Assembly: GCF_900188175.1 (NCBI RefSeq)
Contig: NZ_FZOQ01000006.1
Location: 210,390 to 274,389, forward strand
DNA from: Pontibacter ummariensis
Lineage (GTDB): Bacteria > Bacteroidota > Bacteroidia > Cytophagales > Hymenobacteraceae
Reading direction: 5' to 3'
Length of the DNA stretch: 64,000 nucleotides
The notes under the pieces were generated by a model. That model made no database searches, was not told where the DNA came from, and saw only the letters and a program-made list of their open reading frames with translations. Made by a program: the position numbers and the translations under genes. Shown piece after piece: positions 56,048-64,000 of the stretch; the first letter of the stretch is position 1; every line of letters starts with the position of its first letter.

Positions 56048-57205
56048 ATGAAAATAGGAATATGTGGACCTATAGATATTAATGGAATTAGTGAACATTT
56101 ATACTATAAGGATAAACTGAAGTTAAAGGGTTTGGGGGGGACTCCTGTTAACCATCAAGTTGTAGCTTTACTTGAAAAAGGGTATGAAGTTTTCGTTTTT
56201 ACTTTGACTCCTGAATTAGAGGTAGATGAGGTAGAAGTGTTGGAAGGAAAAAACTTGAAAGTTTATGTAGGAGCGTATAGAAAGAGGGCATTAGACAGAT
56301 GCAAAGATTTGTTTTTCAAAGAGAGACAGTTTCTTAAGAACAGTATTATCAAGTCAAAACCAACTATCCTTCATGCTCATTGGCAGTATGAGTATGGATG
56401 GGCAGCAATAGATAGTGGAATTCCTACTTTACTAACATGTCATGATTCGCCGATAAGGGTTCTTCGTGCTCAACAAGATGTGTATAGGTTAGTAAGGCTT
56501 ATAATGGCAACTATAGTTTTATATAAAGCAAAACATTTGACAGCTGTTTCACCTTATACAGCAAAAGGGTTGAGATTATTTACAAGAAAGAACGTGGATG
56601 TTATACCTAACTTTGAACCAGATGAAATTTTTTCGCTATACAAAAAAAAGGAATTAGGAAATACTATAAAGATTATAATGATAAATAATTCTTTTTATGG
56701 TTTAAAGAATGTTAATAAGGGAATTGAAGCTTATCTACTACTTAAAGAGAAATATCATAACGTTCAATTACATTTATATGGCGCCCAAAATGGTGTTGGA
56801 GAAGATGCTTATTATTGGTGCTTAAAGAATAATGCTTCTTCTGGTGTATCATTTCACGGGAAATTACCTTTTGATAAACTAATGGAGGCACTTTCAGATG
56901 CAGATGTTTTTTTACATACCTCATTAGAGGAGTCTTGTCCTATGGTTATCATTGAAGCAATGGCTATGGGAATCCCCATTGTTGCAGGAAAGGAAGCAGG
57001 TGGAATTCCTTGGATGTTAGAAAAGGGTGGAGGAAAACTTGTAGATGTTAGACATGCTCAAAGTATATGCGGTGGCTTAGAGAAAGTTTTAGAGAAGTCT
57101 GTACGAGAGAAATGTTCGCTAACAGGGCGTGATGTAGCTCTTAAAAATTTTTCTAAAGAAGTAGTTATAAAGAAATATTTAAAAGCTTATAAGAAACTAA
57201 TTTGA
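56048..57205 (+). CDS. glycosyltransferase family 4
   Basis: GT-B glycosyltransferase of 385 aa. HAHWQYEYGWAA near residues 113-124 belongs to the acceptor domain, and SLEESCPMVIIEAMAMGIP near 296-314 to the donor site. AT-rich. The next GT4 gene begins one base after its stop codon. Sugar unknown. Confidence 0.85.
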   Translation: MKIGICGPIDINGISEHLYYKDKLKLKGLGGTPVNHQVVALLEKGYEVFVFTLTPELEVDEVEVLEGKNLKVYVGAYRKRALDRCKDLFFKERQFLKNSIIKSKPTILHAHWQYEYGWAAIDSGIPTLLTCHDSPIRVLRAQQDVYRLVRLIMATIVLYKAKHLTAVSPYTAKGLRLFTRKNVDVIPNFEPDEIFSLYKKKELGNTIKIIMINNSFYGLKNVNKGIEAYLLLKEKYHNVQLHLYGAQNGVGEDAYYWCLKNNASSGVSFHGKLPFDKLMEALSDADVFLHTSLEESCPMVIIEAMAMGIPIVAGKEAGGIPWMLEKGGGKLVDVRHAQSICGGLEKVLEKSVREKCSLTGRDVALKNFSKEVVIKKYLKAYKKLI

Positions 57206-57206
57206 T

Positions 57207-58295
57207 ATGAAAGTATTGCATATTCTTAGCGAATTAAAGTTTTCAGGTGCAGAGCTGATGCTATATACAGCTTCAACGAAGTTTAAAAAAGCTAAACTTC
57301 AAGTCACAGTATTAAGTACAGGCACTGAAGAAGGTGTTTATGCAAGATACTATCGGGAATTAGGGTGGAATGTAGAACATATACCTTTCAAAAAAAACTT
57401 TCAGTTTTTTAAAGAGCTATTTGATTATTTAAATAACTCGGCTTTTGATGTTGTTCATATACATAGAGAAAGTGCTTTCATTTATACCGCTTTTACCGCT
57501 TACCTAGCAGGTACAAAAAAAATAGTAAGAACAGTCCATAATAATTTTATTTTTTATGGCACGCTAAAAGTTCGAAGGCGGATTCATCATATGATAGCAC
57601 AGAAGCTTCTAAAAGTTTCCTTCATTGCAATTAGTGGGAGTGTTGAAGAGACAGAGTTGTATCTATATAAAACTAAAACAGTTCTGATTAATAATTGGAT
57701 AGATTTAAATTTGTACAATAAAAGCTCTAGTAGTTTTCTCTCAAATAATTTTGATAGTCAATTAACAAGACTCTGTTTTGTAAGTGTAGGGTCTTGTTCC
57801 GTTGTAAAAAATCATAAAGCTTGTTTGTATTTGATAAAGCTGCTAATTGATAAAGGTATAAGTTGTCAATACATTCATGTCGGATGCGGCGATCTTGAAG
57901 GAGAAGAGAAAAATTGGGTAAGAGAGAACAACTTGGAAAATCATGTACAGTTTACGGGTAATACAGATCAGGTAGCTACTTATTTGGCAATGAGTAATAT
58001 ATATTTAATGCCTTCTTTATTTGAAGGAATTGGAAACGCATGTTTAGAAGCTATGGCTTCTAGTCTTCTTTGTGTTGTTAATAATGTGCCAGGATTGAAC
58101 ACTTTGATAAAAAATGGTGAAACAGGGCTTGTGGTTGACTTTTCGAATATTGAGGAAGTTGCTGAAAGAGTAGTTTCTACGTTCAATGATAAGCTGAGAT
58201 ACGACTCAATTAGAAGAGCCGCTAGATCTTATGTTACGGAAAATCATGGTTTATCTAACATAGATAAGATGGTATTGTCCTATCAAGCTAGATAG
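57207..58295 (+). CDS. glycosyltransferase family 4
   Basis: GT-B glycosyltransferase of 362 aa with an N-terminal KFSGAELMLY motif near residues 11-20 and the donor segment LFEGIGNACLEAMASS near 271-286. It follows the preceding GT4 gene with a one-base gap, so the two are co-translated or at least co-transcribed. AT-rich. Sugar unknown. Confidence 0.85.
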   Translation: MKVLHILSELKFSGAELMLYTASTKFKKAKLQVTVLSTGTEEGVYARYYRELGWNVEHIPFKKNFQFFKELFDYLNNSAFDVVHIHRESAFIYTAFTAYLAGTKKIVRTVHNNFIFYGTLKVRRRIHHMIAQKLLKVSFIAISGSVEETELYLYKTKTVLINNWIDLNLYNKSSSSFLSNNFDSQLTRLCFVSVGSCSVVKNHKACLYLIKLLIDKGISCQYIHVGCGDLEGEEKNWVRENNLENHVQFTGNTDQVATYLAMSNIYLMPSLFEGIGNACLEAMASSLLCVVNNVPGLNTLIKNGETGLVVDFSNIEEVAERVVSTFNDKLRYDSIRRAARSYVTENHGLSNIDKMVLSYQAR

Positions 58296-58649
58296 TAGTT
58301 GTAGCCTTAGTTGTTTTCATAATATGCTTGCAGCACGTAAACTTTTCTATACCTGCTATTGAAGCTATTAAAGAAAGCTTTGATATAATTTGTGGTAAAT
58401 CGTTAGTTAAGTTCTATGTATAATGATACATAGCTTATGTAGGCTTGTACCGTTGTTATAAGTGTAAGCGGGTGAATATTAGTAATTATTTCATAGCCTA
58501 GCAATCGAACTACTGTCAAAGCTTTTTAAAAAGAAGTTGGATGTTAAGTGTGTAAGTATTCTATACACACTCTACCATAATCAACAATAGAAGTAAAAAA
58601 ACGTTGGCCTTTGAAGCCAAGCAACTTTCAGTTTGGTAGCAATAAATAT
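58296..58649. other. 354-bp AT-rich intergenic stretch with a hairpin
   Basis: No credible gene. An 8-bp stem, AGTGTGTA (58547-58554) with TACACACT (58564-58571), has a 9-nt loop and no T-run. The palindrome CTTTTTAAAAAG is at 58522-58533. Confidence 0.4.
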
Positions 58650-59513
58650 ATGATATATATTATAATACCTGTTTTCAATCGTTTGGAATATACAAAATCA
58701 TGTTTATTTAGTATTAATGAACAAACTTATAAACAATATAAAGTTATTGTAGTAGATCATGGTTCTACAGACGGTACAAGTGAATTTATATATGAAAACT
58801 TCCCTGATGTTCATGTTCTTCAAGGGGATGAGAGTATGTGGTGGACAGCAGCTACTAACTTAGGAGTTCAAAAGGTTTTGGAAATTTCTGATTCAATAAA
58901 TGACTTTGTTTTAACGTTAAATAATGATCTTGTAGTTAGAGACAATTATTTAGAAGAGTTATTGAAGGTTTGTGAAGAGAATAAGCCAGCTTTTGTTGGT
59001 TCTGTTTCTGTAGACATAAACAGTAGGGAAAGAGTTTATTTTGCAGGTACCTTATGGAACAATATTACAGCAAAGTACAGACCAGCAGTAGACTTAGGAC
59101 TTTCATTGAAGACATTGCAAAAAAGACAAGATTTTGTAGTGGCTGATTTATTGCCTGGACGAGGTGTGTTGATTCCTATAGCCTGTATCAGAGAGCTCGG
59201 ATTATATAATCAACGTGATTTCCCTCATTACATGGCTGATGAAGAATTTTCTTTAAGGTGTAAGAAACAAGGGTACAATTTATTAGTAGCTACTAAAGCT
59301 GTTGTTTTTTCCCATGTAGAAGAAACAGGTTTAAAACAGCATCACAAAAAAATGGACTTTTCATATTGGAAAGATTTCTATACTTCTCCTAAATCTCCCA
59401 ACAACTTAAGGACAAGATGGAACTGGGCAAAAAATAATACTCCCATTCCTTTATTGTACTTTACTTTTGACACAGCAAGAACGTTATATTCTCAACTAAA
59501 AGTAAAGGGATAA
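58650..59513 (+). CDS. glycosyltransferase family 2 (rhamnosyltransferase-like)
   Basis: GT-A glycosyltransferase of 287 aa. It opens with IIPVFNR (residues 5-11), then DHGSTDGT near 36-43 and the metal site LNNDL near 91-95. The LLPGRGVLIP segment near 172-181 and a late DEEFSLR near 200 are common in rhamnosyltransferase-type GT2 enzymes. The ATG at 58650 is preferred over a TTG at 58611 because the fold starts at once. AT-rich. Confidence 0.82.
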   Translation: MIYIIIPVFNRLEYTKSCLFSINEQTYKQYKVIVVDHGSTDGTSEFIYENFPDVHVLQGDESMWWTAATNLGVQKVLEISDSINDFVLTLNNDLVVRDNYLEELLKVCEENKPAFVGSVSVDINSRERVYFAGTLWNNITAKYRPAVDLGLSLKTLQKRQDFVVADLLPGRGVLIPIACIRELGLYNQRDFPHYMADEEFSLRCKKQGYNLLVATKAVVFSHVEETGLKQHHKKMDFSYWKDFYTSPKSPNNLRTRWNWAKNNTPIPLLYFTFDTARTLYSQLKVKG

Positions 59514-59546
59514 GAGCTTTTAGCCCTTACTGTTATTCTGCTCATT

Positions 59547-60455
59547 ATGAATTCTAACGCTCCTGTCTTACTTTTTACTTATAAAAGGGTATATCCATTA
59601 AAGCAGGCAATAGACGCCTTACAAAAAAACACCCTTGCCAAAGAGTCTAATTTATTTATTTTTTCTGATGGAGCTAAACATGAAAAAGACCTAGCATTAG
59701 TTAGCGAAGTAAGAGCTTATTTAAGAACAATCACGGGATTCAAAACAGTAAAAATAAAGGAAGCACCAGTTAATAAGGGGTTAGCAAATTCCATAATTGA
59801 TGGCGTTACGGAAGTAATGAAAACTTTCGACAAAGTTATAGTTCTGGAGGACGATCTATTAACAACTCCTAACTTTCTAACTTATATGAATAAAGCTTTA
59901 CTCCAATATCAGCCTGTTCAAGAAGTTTATTCAGTCTCTGGGTATTCTTTTGACTTAGGTACAAGTGCCTCTGATAAAGCGGATGCTTATTTTCTTAACC
60001 GCGGCTGGTCATGGGGATGGGCAACGTGGAAAGACAGGTGGGAAGGAGTAGACTGGCAGGTAAAGGATTATGACAGCTTCAAGCATAATAAGCAGGAGCA
60101 AAAGGAGTTCGCACAAGGCGGGTCTGACTTGAACAAAATGCTTCGACACCAGATGGAAGGGTTGTTAGATTCCTGGGCAATACGTTGGTTTTATTACCAG
60201 TATAAAGTTGGCGGACTAACTCTTTATCCTGTGCATTCTAAAGTTTATAATAATGGATTTGATGATTTCGCGACTCATACGAACGGCTCAAACAAGAGAT
60301 ATCTCCCTTCTTTAGATTTGAGTCATGCGGAAGATTTTGTGTTTCCTAACGCAGTAGAAAAGCATCCTTACTATCAAAAAAGGTTTCAGCGAAAGATGGG
60401 AATTAGAGCTCGTCTAAAGTCAAAGATTGAAAGCTTTGTTCTTAAGTATATCTAA
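59547..60455 (+). CDS. glycosyltransferase with GT-A-like fold (WGWATW family)
   Basis: A 302-aa relative of the protein at 53309. VLLFTYKR lies near residues 7-14, FIFSDGA near 36-42, the metal site VLEDDLL near 94-100 and GWGWATWKDRW near 148-158. Two family members in one locus suggest they add different sugars, or that one arose by duplication. Slightly less AT-rich toward its middle. Donor unknown. Confidence 0.75.
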   Translation: MNSNAPVLLFTYKRVYPLKQAIDALQKNTLAKESNLFIFSDGAKHEKDLALVSEVRAYLRTITGFKTVKIKEAPVNKGLANSIIDGVTEVMKTFDKVIVLEDDLLTTPNFLTYMNKALLQYQPVQEVYSVSGYSFDLGTSASDKADAYFLNRGWSWGWATWKDRWEGVDWQVKDYDSFKHNKQEQKEFAQGGSDLNKMLRHQMEGLLDSWAIRWFYYQYKVGGLTLYPVHSKVYNNGFDDFATHTNGSNKRYLPSLDLSHAEDFVFPNAVEKHPYYQKRFQRKMGIRARLKSKIESFVLKYI

Positions 60456-60461
60456 AGATAA

Positions 60462-61043
60462 ATGAAACAATTACTAAGACAACTTCGGTTTTTCTATCTA
60501 GTCCATCTCAAATGGAGAAGATATCAAATTGGAAAAAACTTATATGCGGGGGTTAGGGTTTACCTTTGGGCAAGAGAAAAGCTAGTTATTGGCAATAACT
60601 TCTATATTGGAAGAGACTCTCAAATTGAAACAGATTGTATAATTGGAGATAATGTAATCTTTGGTAACAAGGTAGCTGTGGTTGGGAAGTATGATCATCA
60701 TTTCCAAAAAGTAGGGGTACCTATTCGCCTTGCTCCAAGAATTAGGGATACTCACTATTCTTGGAAAGGGCTAAATCAAATTACAGTAATTGAAGATGAT
60801 GTTTGGGTTGGCTATGGTGCAATTATAATGAGTGGTGTTAAGCTTGGGAAAGGGTCTATTGTAGCTGCAGGCTCAGTTGTAACGAAAGATACAGAACCAT
60901 ACACAATTTATGCAGGGAACCCAGCTCGTAGAGTTAGGGATAGATTCGACTCGTATAAAGATTTAGAAGACCACATTTTACTTGAAAAGCAATTTCTAGA
61001 AGATCATAAACAATATAGAGGCATAGAAAGTGTAGTTGCTTAA
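60462..61043 (+). CDS. hexapeptide-repeat O-acyltransferase
   Basis: A 193-aa left-handed beta-helix acyltransferase with repeats from about residue 40 to 160 and the CoA-binding end YTIYAGNPARRVRDR near 146-160. Similar to WbbJ/LacA-type enzymes that O-acetylate sugars. It starts 6 bp after the previous gene and ends the AT-rich core. The acyl acceptor is unknown. Confidence 0.82.
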   Translation: MKQLLRQLRFFYLVHLKWRRYQIGKNLYAGVRVYLWAREKLVIGNNFYIGRDSQIETDCIIGDNVIFGNKVAVVGKYDHHFQKVGVPIRLAPRIRDTHYSWKGLNQITVIEDDVWVGYGAIIMSGVKLGKGSIVAAGSVVTKDTEPYTIYAGNPARRVRDRFDSYKDLEDHILLEKQFLEDHKQYRGIESVVA

Positions 61044-61279
61044 GTGCTTCTACAACCATAACCTTCCTGAATAGTATCTCTAACAAAAAACACGAGATAC
61101 TAAAAAGTAATGAAATCTAATTGATCGATGCTGAAATGATAACAGAAAGAAGGTAGTGCTTCATTATTGAAGCATTTGAATGTTCTATAAAAGGCATGCA
61201 AAGAATAAACAGTATTAGGTAAAGATTAAATCTACCCTTAGTTCTAAAGGGCCCTTTCGGCTTTTCTCCTTATGAGATT
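61044..61279. other. intergenic stretch after the AT-rich core
   Basis: No credible gene. It contains the 12-bp palindrome AAAGGGCCCTTT near 61246-61257, followed by a pyrimidine-rich tract, possibly a second weak stop signal. Confidence 0.4.
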
Positions 61280-61303
61280 GCACTAAAGTTTAGTGCTTTT
61301 TTT
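61280..61303 (+). terminator. strong intrinsic terminator ending the core operon
   Basis: A 7-bp stem, GCACTAA (61280-61286) with TTAGTGC (61290-61296), has a 3-nt loop and is followed by seven T residues (61297-61303). Confidence 0.8.
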
Positions 61304-61330
61304 GTATTAGTTCATCTATATTTAAATTTG
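61301..61330 (+). promoter_or_regulatory. Bacteroidota-type promoter for the wecG-like gene
   Basis: TTTG (61301-61304), an 18-bp spacer and TAAATTTG (61323-61330) match the Bacteroidota -33/-7 promoter. Transcription would begin near 61337, giving a leader of about 95 bases. The -33 box overlaps the end of the terminator T-run, so one operon ends where the next begins. Confidence 0.6.
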
Positions 61331-61430
61331 CAATTATTTTAATATTCGTGTCCAAGAATACTATTGGCTTACACAAGCAGGCACGGGTCGTACGATAAGC
61401 CACACTCACCCTTAGAAGCTTAAAAGTAGA

Positions 61431-62186
61431 ATGAATAAAGAGTTAACCTCCGTCAATTGTATGGGTTATCCTGTTTTTTCAGGTAGCTTAGACTTTTTAC
61501 CTGACCAGCCAAAAGTGCTTGTGAACACAATTAATCAGTATTCTTATTGTATGGCGGAGAAGGATGTAGACTTTAAGAGATCTTTGTTGGAGGCAGATAT
61601 TTTACTGCCAGATGGAATCGGTATTGTGGCAGCAACAAGGTTTTTAAGTGGAGTAAAAGTAGCTAAGATCGCTGGAGCAGATCTGCATCAACATTTACTG
61701 AAAGACTTGAATAAGAAAGGAGGCAAGTGCTTTTATTTAGGTTCTTCAACTAAAACACTTGCTAAAATTCAAGAACGTCTAGCCGTTGAATACCCCTCTG
61801 TGCAAGCAGTTACGTACTCCCCTCCTTACAAGTCTAACTTTTCGGAAGAAGATAATGCGCTTATGTTGGAGGCGATCAATGGGTATAAACCAGATGTCTT
61901 GTTCGTGGGCATGACAGCACCCAAACAGGAAAAGTGGGTCCACACACATAAGGAATTTCTGGATGTAAAAGTCATCTGCTCTATTGGAGCTGTATTTGAT
62001 TTTTATGCTGGTACCGTGGAGCGGCCAGATAAATTTTGGATAAACATGGGATTGGAGTGGTTAGGGCGATTGGTAAAAGAGCCAAAACGCATGTGGAAGC
62101 GGTACCTATATTATGGGCCAGTGTTTGCAGCTTCTATTTTTAAAGCAAAATCTCGTCAAACTTTTTCTACTAGTTCATCTTTATAG
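61431..62186 (+). CDS. WecG/TagA/CpsF family glycosyltransferase (GT26)
   Basis: A 251-aa GT26 enzyme that usually adds the second sugar (such as ManNAc or ManNAcA) to a lipid-linked first sugar. Family segments are LLPDGIGIV near residues 61-69, the YLGSS turn near 102 and VGMTAPKQEKW near 160-170 with the conserved Gln-Glu-Lys. Preceded by a good promoter, it may act directly after the WcaJ-type enzyme coded downstream. Confidence 0.9.
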   Translation: MNKELTSVNCMGYPVFSGSLDFLPDQPKVLVNTINQYSYCMAEKDVDFKRSLLEADILLPDGIGIVAATRFLSGVKVAKIAGADLHQHLLKDLNKKGGKCFYLGSSTKTLAKIQERLAVEYPSVQAVTYSPPYKSNFSEEDNALMLEAINGYKPDVLFVGMTAPKQEKWVHTHKEFLDVKVICSIGAVFDFYAGTVERPDKFWINMGLEWLGRLVKEPKRMWKRYLYYGPVFAASIFKAKSRQTFSTSSSL

Positions 62187-62441
62187 CTCTACAGCATTTA
62201 ACATGCTCCTGTACTTAATAACTGGCAGTACTTTTGGCACATACTTTTGGAAAAGGAGGCAATTTAATATCGTTTACCTGTAATGTTTACTGCTTTAAGA
62301 TAGACAATCCTTGTTTGTGAGTGCATTTCCTTGTAGGGTAAAATCTTATAGTTCGCACAGTGCAATATTATGTCATAGTATTTATGCGTTTCTATATAGT
62401 TATTTTGTAACTTGGCGTTCAATCCGTACCGCTGTTAACTT

Positions 62442-63836
62442 ATGGCAAACCGCTACACTACTTTTTCCAAAGGACTAAACTTAATACTCGACTTTCTGCT
62501 CCTAAACCTGGCCCTTTATGCAGGTTTTGTCCTACACCATCCAGACCTGCTCGGCGAGAACATTACAGAAAGTTATAAATTGGATTTTCTGCTCTTGAAC
62601 CTCGTCTGGTTCTATTGCGCCAGTGTGAGTAAATTGTACGAAGATATATTTAAACGCGATGCGATCCCTACCATCCGCGTGACGCTTAAGTCCTTGTTTT
62701 TGTATGTGCTTATTGCCAACCTGCTGAAACTGTCCATTGCACAGTTCGATCTTCCCTATATTTTTATAATAGGGTCTTTTCTGCTGTTCACCGTGCTGCT
62801 GTTGCTCTGGAAAACTACCTTTCTGCTTGTGCGCAGACCTACGCGGTGGTCACTGATCAAGTACAAACGAATTGTGGTGGTAGGGGCTGGTACGATTGGA
62901 GTTGACCTGTATAACTATGTGAAAGAGCATAAGAACTTAGGCTATGAAGTTGTTGGCTTTTTTGATGATCATATCCCCCCTGGCCGAAGTAACAAACTTG
63001 TTTTAGGGAAGGTAGCAGATTGCCTGGACTTTGTAGAGCAAAATTATGTAGACGAGGTCTTTTGCGCTTTGCCAGACATCGCACGCGAAAAAATCATGAT
63101 GCTGATGGAGGAGTCGGACAAGCGCATGATTCGGATAAAGCTGGTACCGGATGTGAAGAATTACTTTAAGGAAAATTTCATGGTGGAGATGTACGGGCAT
63201 TTGCCTATTCTAACACCAAGGAGGGAACCTTTAGAAGACAAGGCGAACGAGATCGTAAAACGGAGCTTTGATATTGTCTTTTCCCTGCTGGTGACAGTTT
63301 TTTTGTTAAGCTGGTTTATCCCACTGATGGCCCTGATTATTAAATTAGACTCCCCCGGACCTGTGTTCTTTAAGCAGTTGCGCTCCGGTAAGGATAACCG
63401 ACCTTTTTATTGCCTCAAGTTCCGTAGCATGAGCGTGAACAGCGATTCGGACAGCAGGCAGGCAAGCAAAGGCGATGCACGCATTACCCGGGTGGGGGCC
63501 TTTATCCGGAAAACGAGTATTGATGAATTGCCACAATTCCTGAATGTGTTGATGGGGGATATGTCGGTCGTTGGCCCACGGCCGCACATGCTGAAACATA
63601 CGGAGGACTACTCCACCATGATCGAAAAGTTTATGGTAAGACATTTCCTGACCCCCGGCATTACGGGTTGGGCACAGGTAAACGGTTTCCGGGGGGAGAC
63701 AAAAGATCCCCAGTACATGGAAAAGCGGGTGCAGGCGGACATCTGGTACCTTGAAAACTGGTCTTTCTTATTGGACTTAAAAATTGTGGTGCTCACGGCC
63801 TGGCAGGCAATTCGAGGAGATGAGAAAGCTTTTTAA
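62442..63836 (+). CDS. wcaJ: WcaJ-type undecaprenyl-phosphate sugar phosphotransferase
   Basis: A 464-aa polyprenyl phosphotransferase. Four N-terminal membrane helices (about residues 10-130) are followed by a Rossmann-like domain with VVVGAGTIG near 145-153, then a fifth hydrophobic segment near 280-305. The catalytic domain contains LKFRSMSV near 326-333, [11 protein letters not shown] near 354-364 and GPRPH near 377. It loads the first sugar, commonly glucose-1-phosphate, onto undecaprenyl phosphate. It is the second initiating enzyme of the window and differs from the short one at 36954. Confidence 0.92.
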   Translation: MANRYTTFSKGLNLILDFLLLNLALYAGFVLHHPDLLGENITESYKLDFLLLNLVWFYCASVSKLYEDIFKRDAIPTIRVTLKSLFLYVLIANLLKLSIAQFDLPYIFIIGSFLLFTVLLLLWKTTFLLVRRPTRWSLIKYKRIVVVGAGTIGVDLYNYVKEHKNLGYEVVGFFDDHIPPGRSNKLVLGKVADCLDFVEQNYVDEVFCALPDIAREKIMMLMEESDKRMIRIKLVPDVKNYFKENFMVEMYGHLPILTPRREPLEDKANEIVKRSFDIVFSLLVTVFLLSWFIPLMALIIKLDSPGPVFFKQLRSGKDNRPFYCLKFRSMSVNSDSDSRQASKGDARITRVGAFIRKTSIDELPQFLNVLMGDMSVVGPRPHMLKHTEDYSTMIEKFMVRHFLTPGITGWAQVNGFRGETKDPQYMEKRVQADIWYLENWSFLLDLKIVVLTAWQAIRGDEKAF

Positions 63837-63907
63837 GAAAAAGGTAAGTTATCGAACTGCCGAATGAAAAACATTGATTCTATTTTTTTGATATAGTTTA
63901 AATACCT

Positions 63908-64000
63908 ATGAGAATAGCAGTAGTTGGCACGGGTTACGTAGGATTGGTGACGGGCACGTGCTTTGCCGAGGTGGGCATCGACGTGACCTGCATCGACATC
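63908..64000 (+). CDS. UDP-glucose/GDP-mannose dehydrogenase family protein, 5' part
   Basis: Only 31 codons are visible before the window ends. They begin [20 protein letters not shown], the nucleotide-binding start of UDP-glucose 6-dehydrogenase and relatives that make UDP-uronic acids. The frame is open to the edge. It lies 71 bp after the WcaJ-type gene and would supply an acidic sugar for the polymer. Confidence 0.88.
   Translation, partial: MRIAVVGTGYVGLVTGTCFAEVGIDVTCIDI

Overview
The window is one long polysaccharide biosynthesis region from a member of the Bacteroidota, most likely Cytophagales and close to Hymenobacteraceae/Pontibacter. This rests on gene style, mostly weak Shine-Dalgarno sites, a promoter of the Bacteroidota type (TTTG, 18 bp, TAAATTTG, at 61301-61330), a Bacteroidota-type Wza/Wzc pair, and roughly balanced base composition broken by AT-rich islands. 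The genus is inference. All 53 genes called here lie on the + strand. No rRNA, tRNA, CRISPR array, transposase or transcription factor was recognised.

Layout. (1) 81-3293: a WbpP-type UDP-HexNAc 4-epimerase, then an AT-rich family 2 glycosyltransferase and a sulfotransferase. (2) 3494-11687: a compact sulfate activation and transfer cassette (CysQ, SLC13 permease, CysC, CysD, CysN), followed by a polysaccharide deacetylase, a second sulfotransferase and a GT4 enzyme. No sulfate-reduction genes are present, so PAPS made here is probably used to sulfate a glycan. (3) 12035-26285: a complete legionaminic acid pathway (LegB, LegC, NeuD/LegH-type acetyltransferase, LegI, LegG, PtmE-type nucleotidyltransferase, LegF). 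Interleaved are two Gfo/Idh/MocA oxidoreductases, an SGNH hydrolase, a PglK/MsbA-like ABC exporter, a methyltransferase and a Rieske plus metallo-beta-lactamase protein that looks like a bacterial relative of animal CMP-Neu5Ac hydroxylase (CMAH). An unassigned GT-B-like protein at 26800-27996 may be the nonulosonic acid transferase. (4) 28291-43745: a second glycan block with three GT4 enzymes, a small PglC/EpsL-type phosphoglycosyl transferase, a polytopic polymerase-like protein, AsnB, an ATP-grasp enzyme, a DegT aminotransferase, an SDR, a metallophosphoesterase, two deacetylase-like proteins and two GNAT acyltransferases. (5) 44426-51534: a FlaA1/CapD-type dehydratase and the Wza/Wzc export pair, separated by a 2-kb gene-free stretch full of inverted repeats. 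(6) 51896-61043: a strongly AT-rich, serotype-like core with Wzx, Wzy-like polymerase, six glycosyltransferase-like genes and an acyltransferase. (7) 61431-64000: WecG/TagA, a WcaJ-type initiating transferase and the start of a nucleotide-sugar dehydrogenase cut by the window edge.

Together the genes make nucleotide sugars (HexNAc, 4-amino-4,6-dideoxy sugar, CMP-legionaminic acid, probably a uronic acid), put them on undecaprenyl phosphate, flip and polymerise the repeat units, export the polymer through Wza/Wzc, and decorate it with sulfate, acyl and possibly N-glycolyl groups. Two initiating transferases, two flippase candidates and two polymerase candidates suggest at least two glycans are built from this region. 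The observation most worth following is the CMAH-like protein directly downstream of a legionaminic acid pathway, which suggests bacterial CMP-nonulosonate N-acyl hydroxylation.
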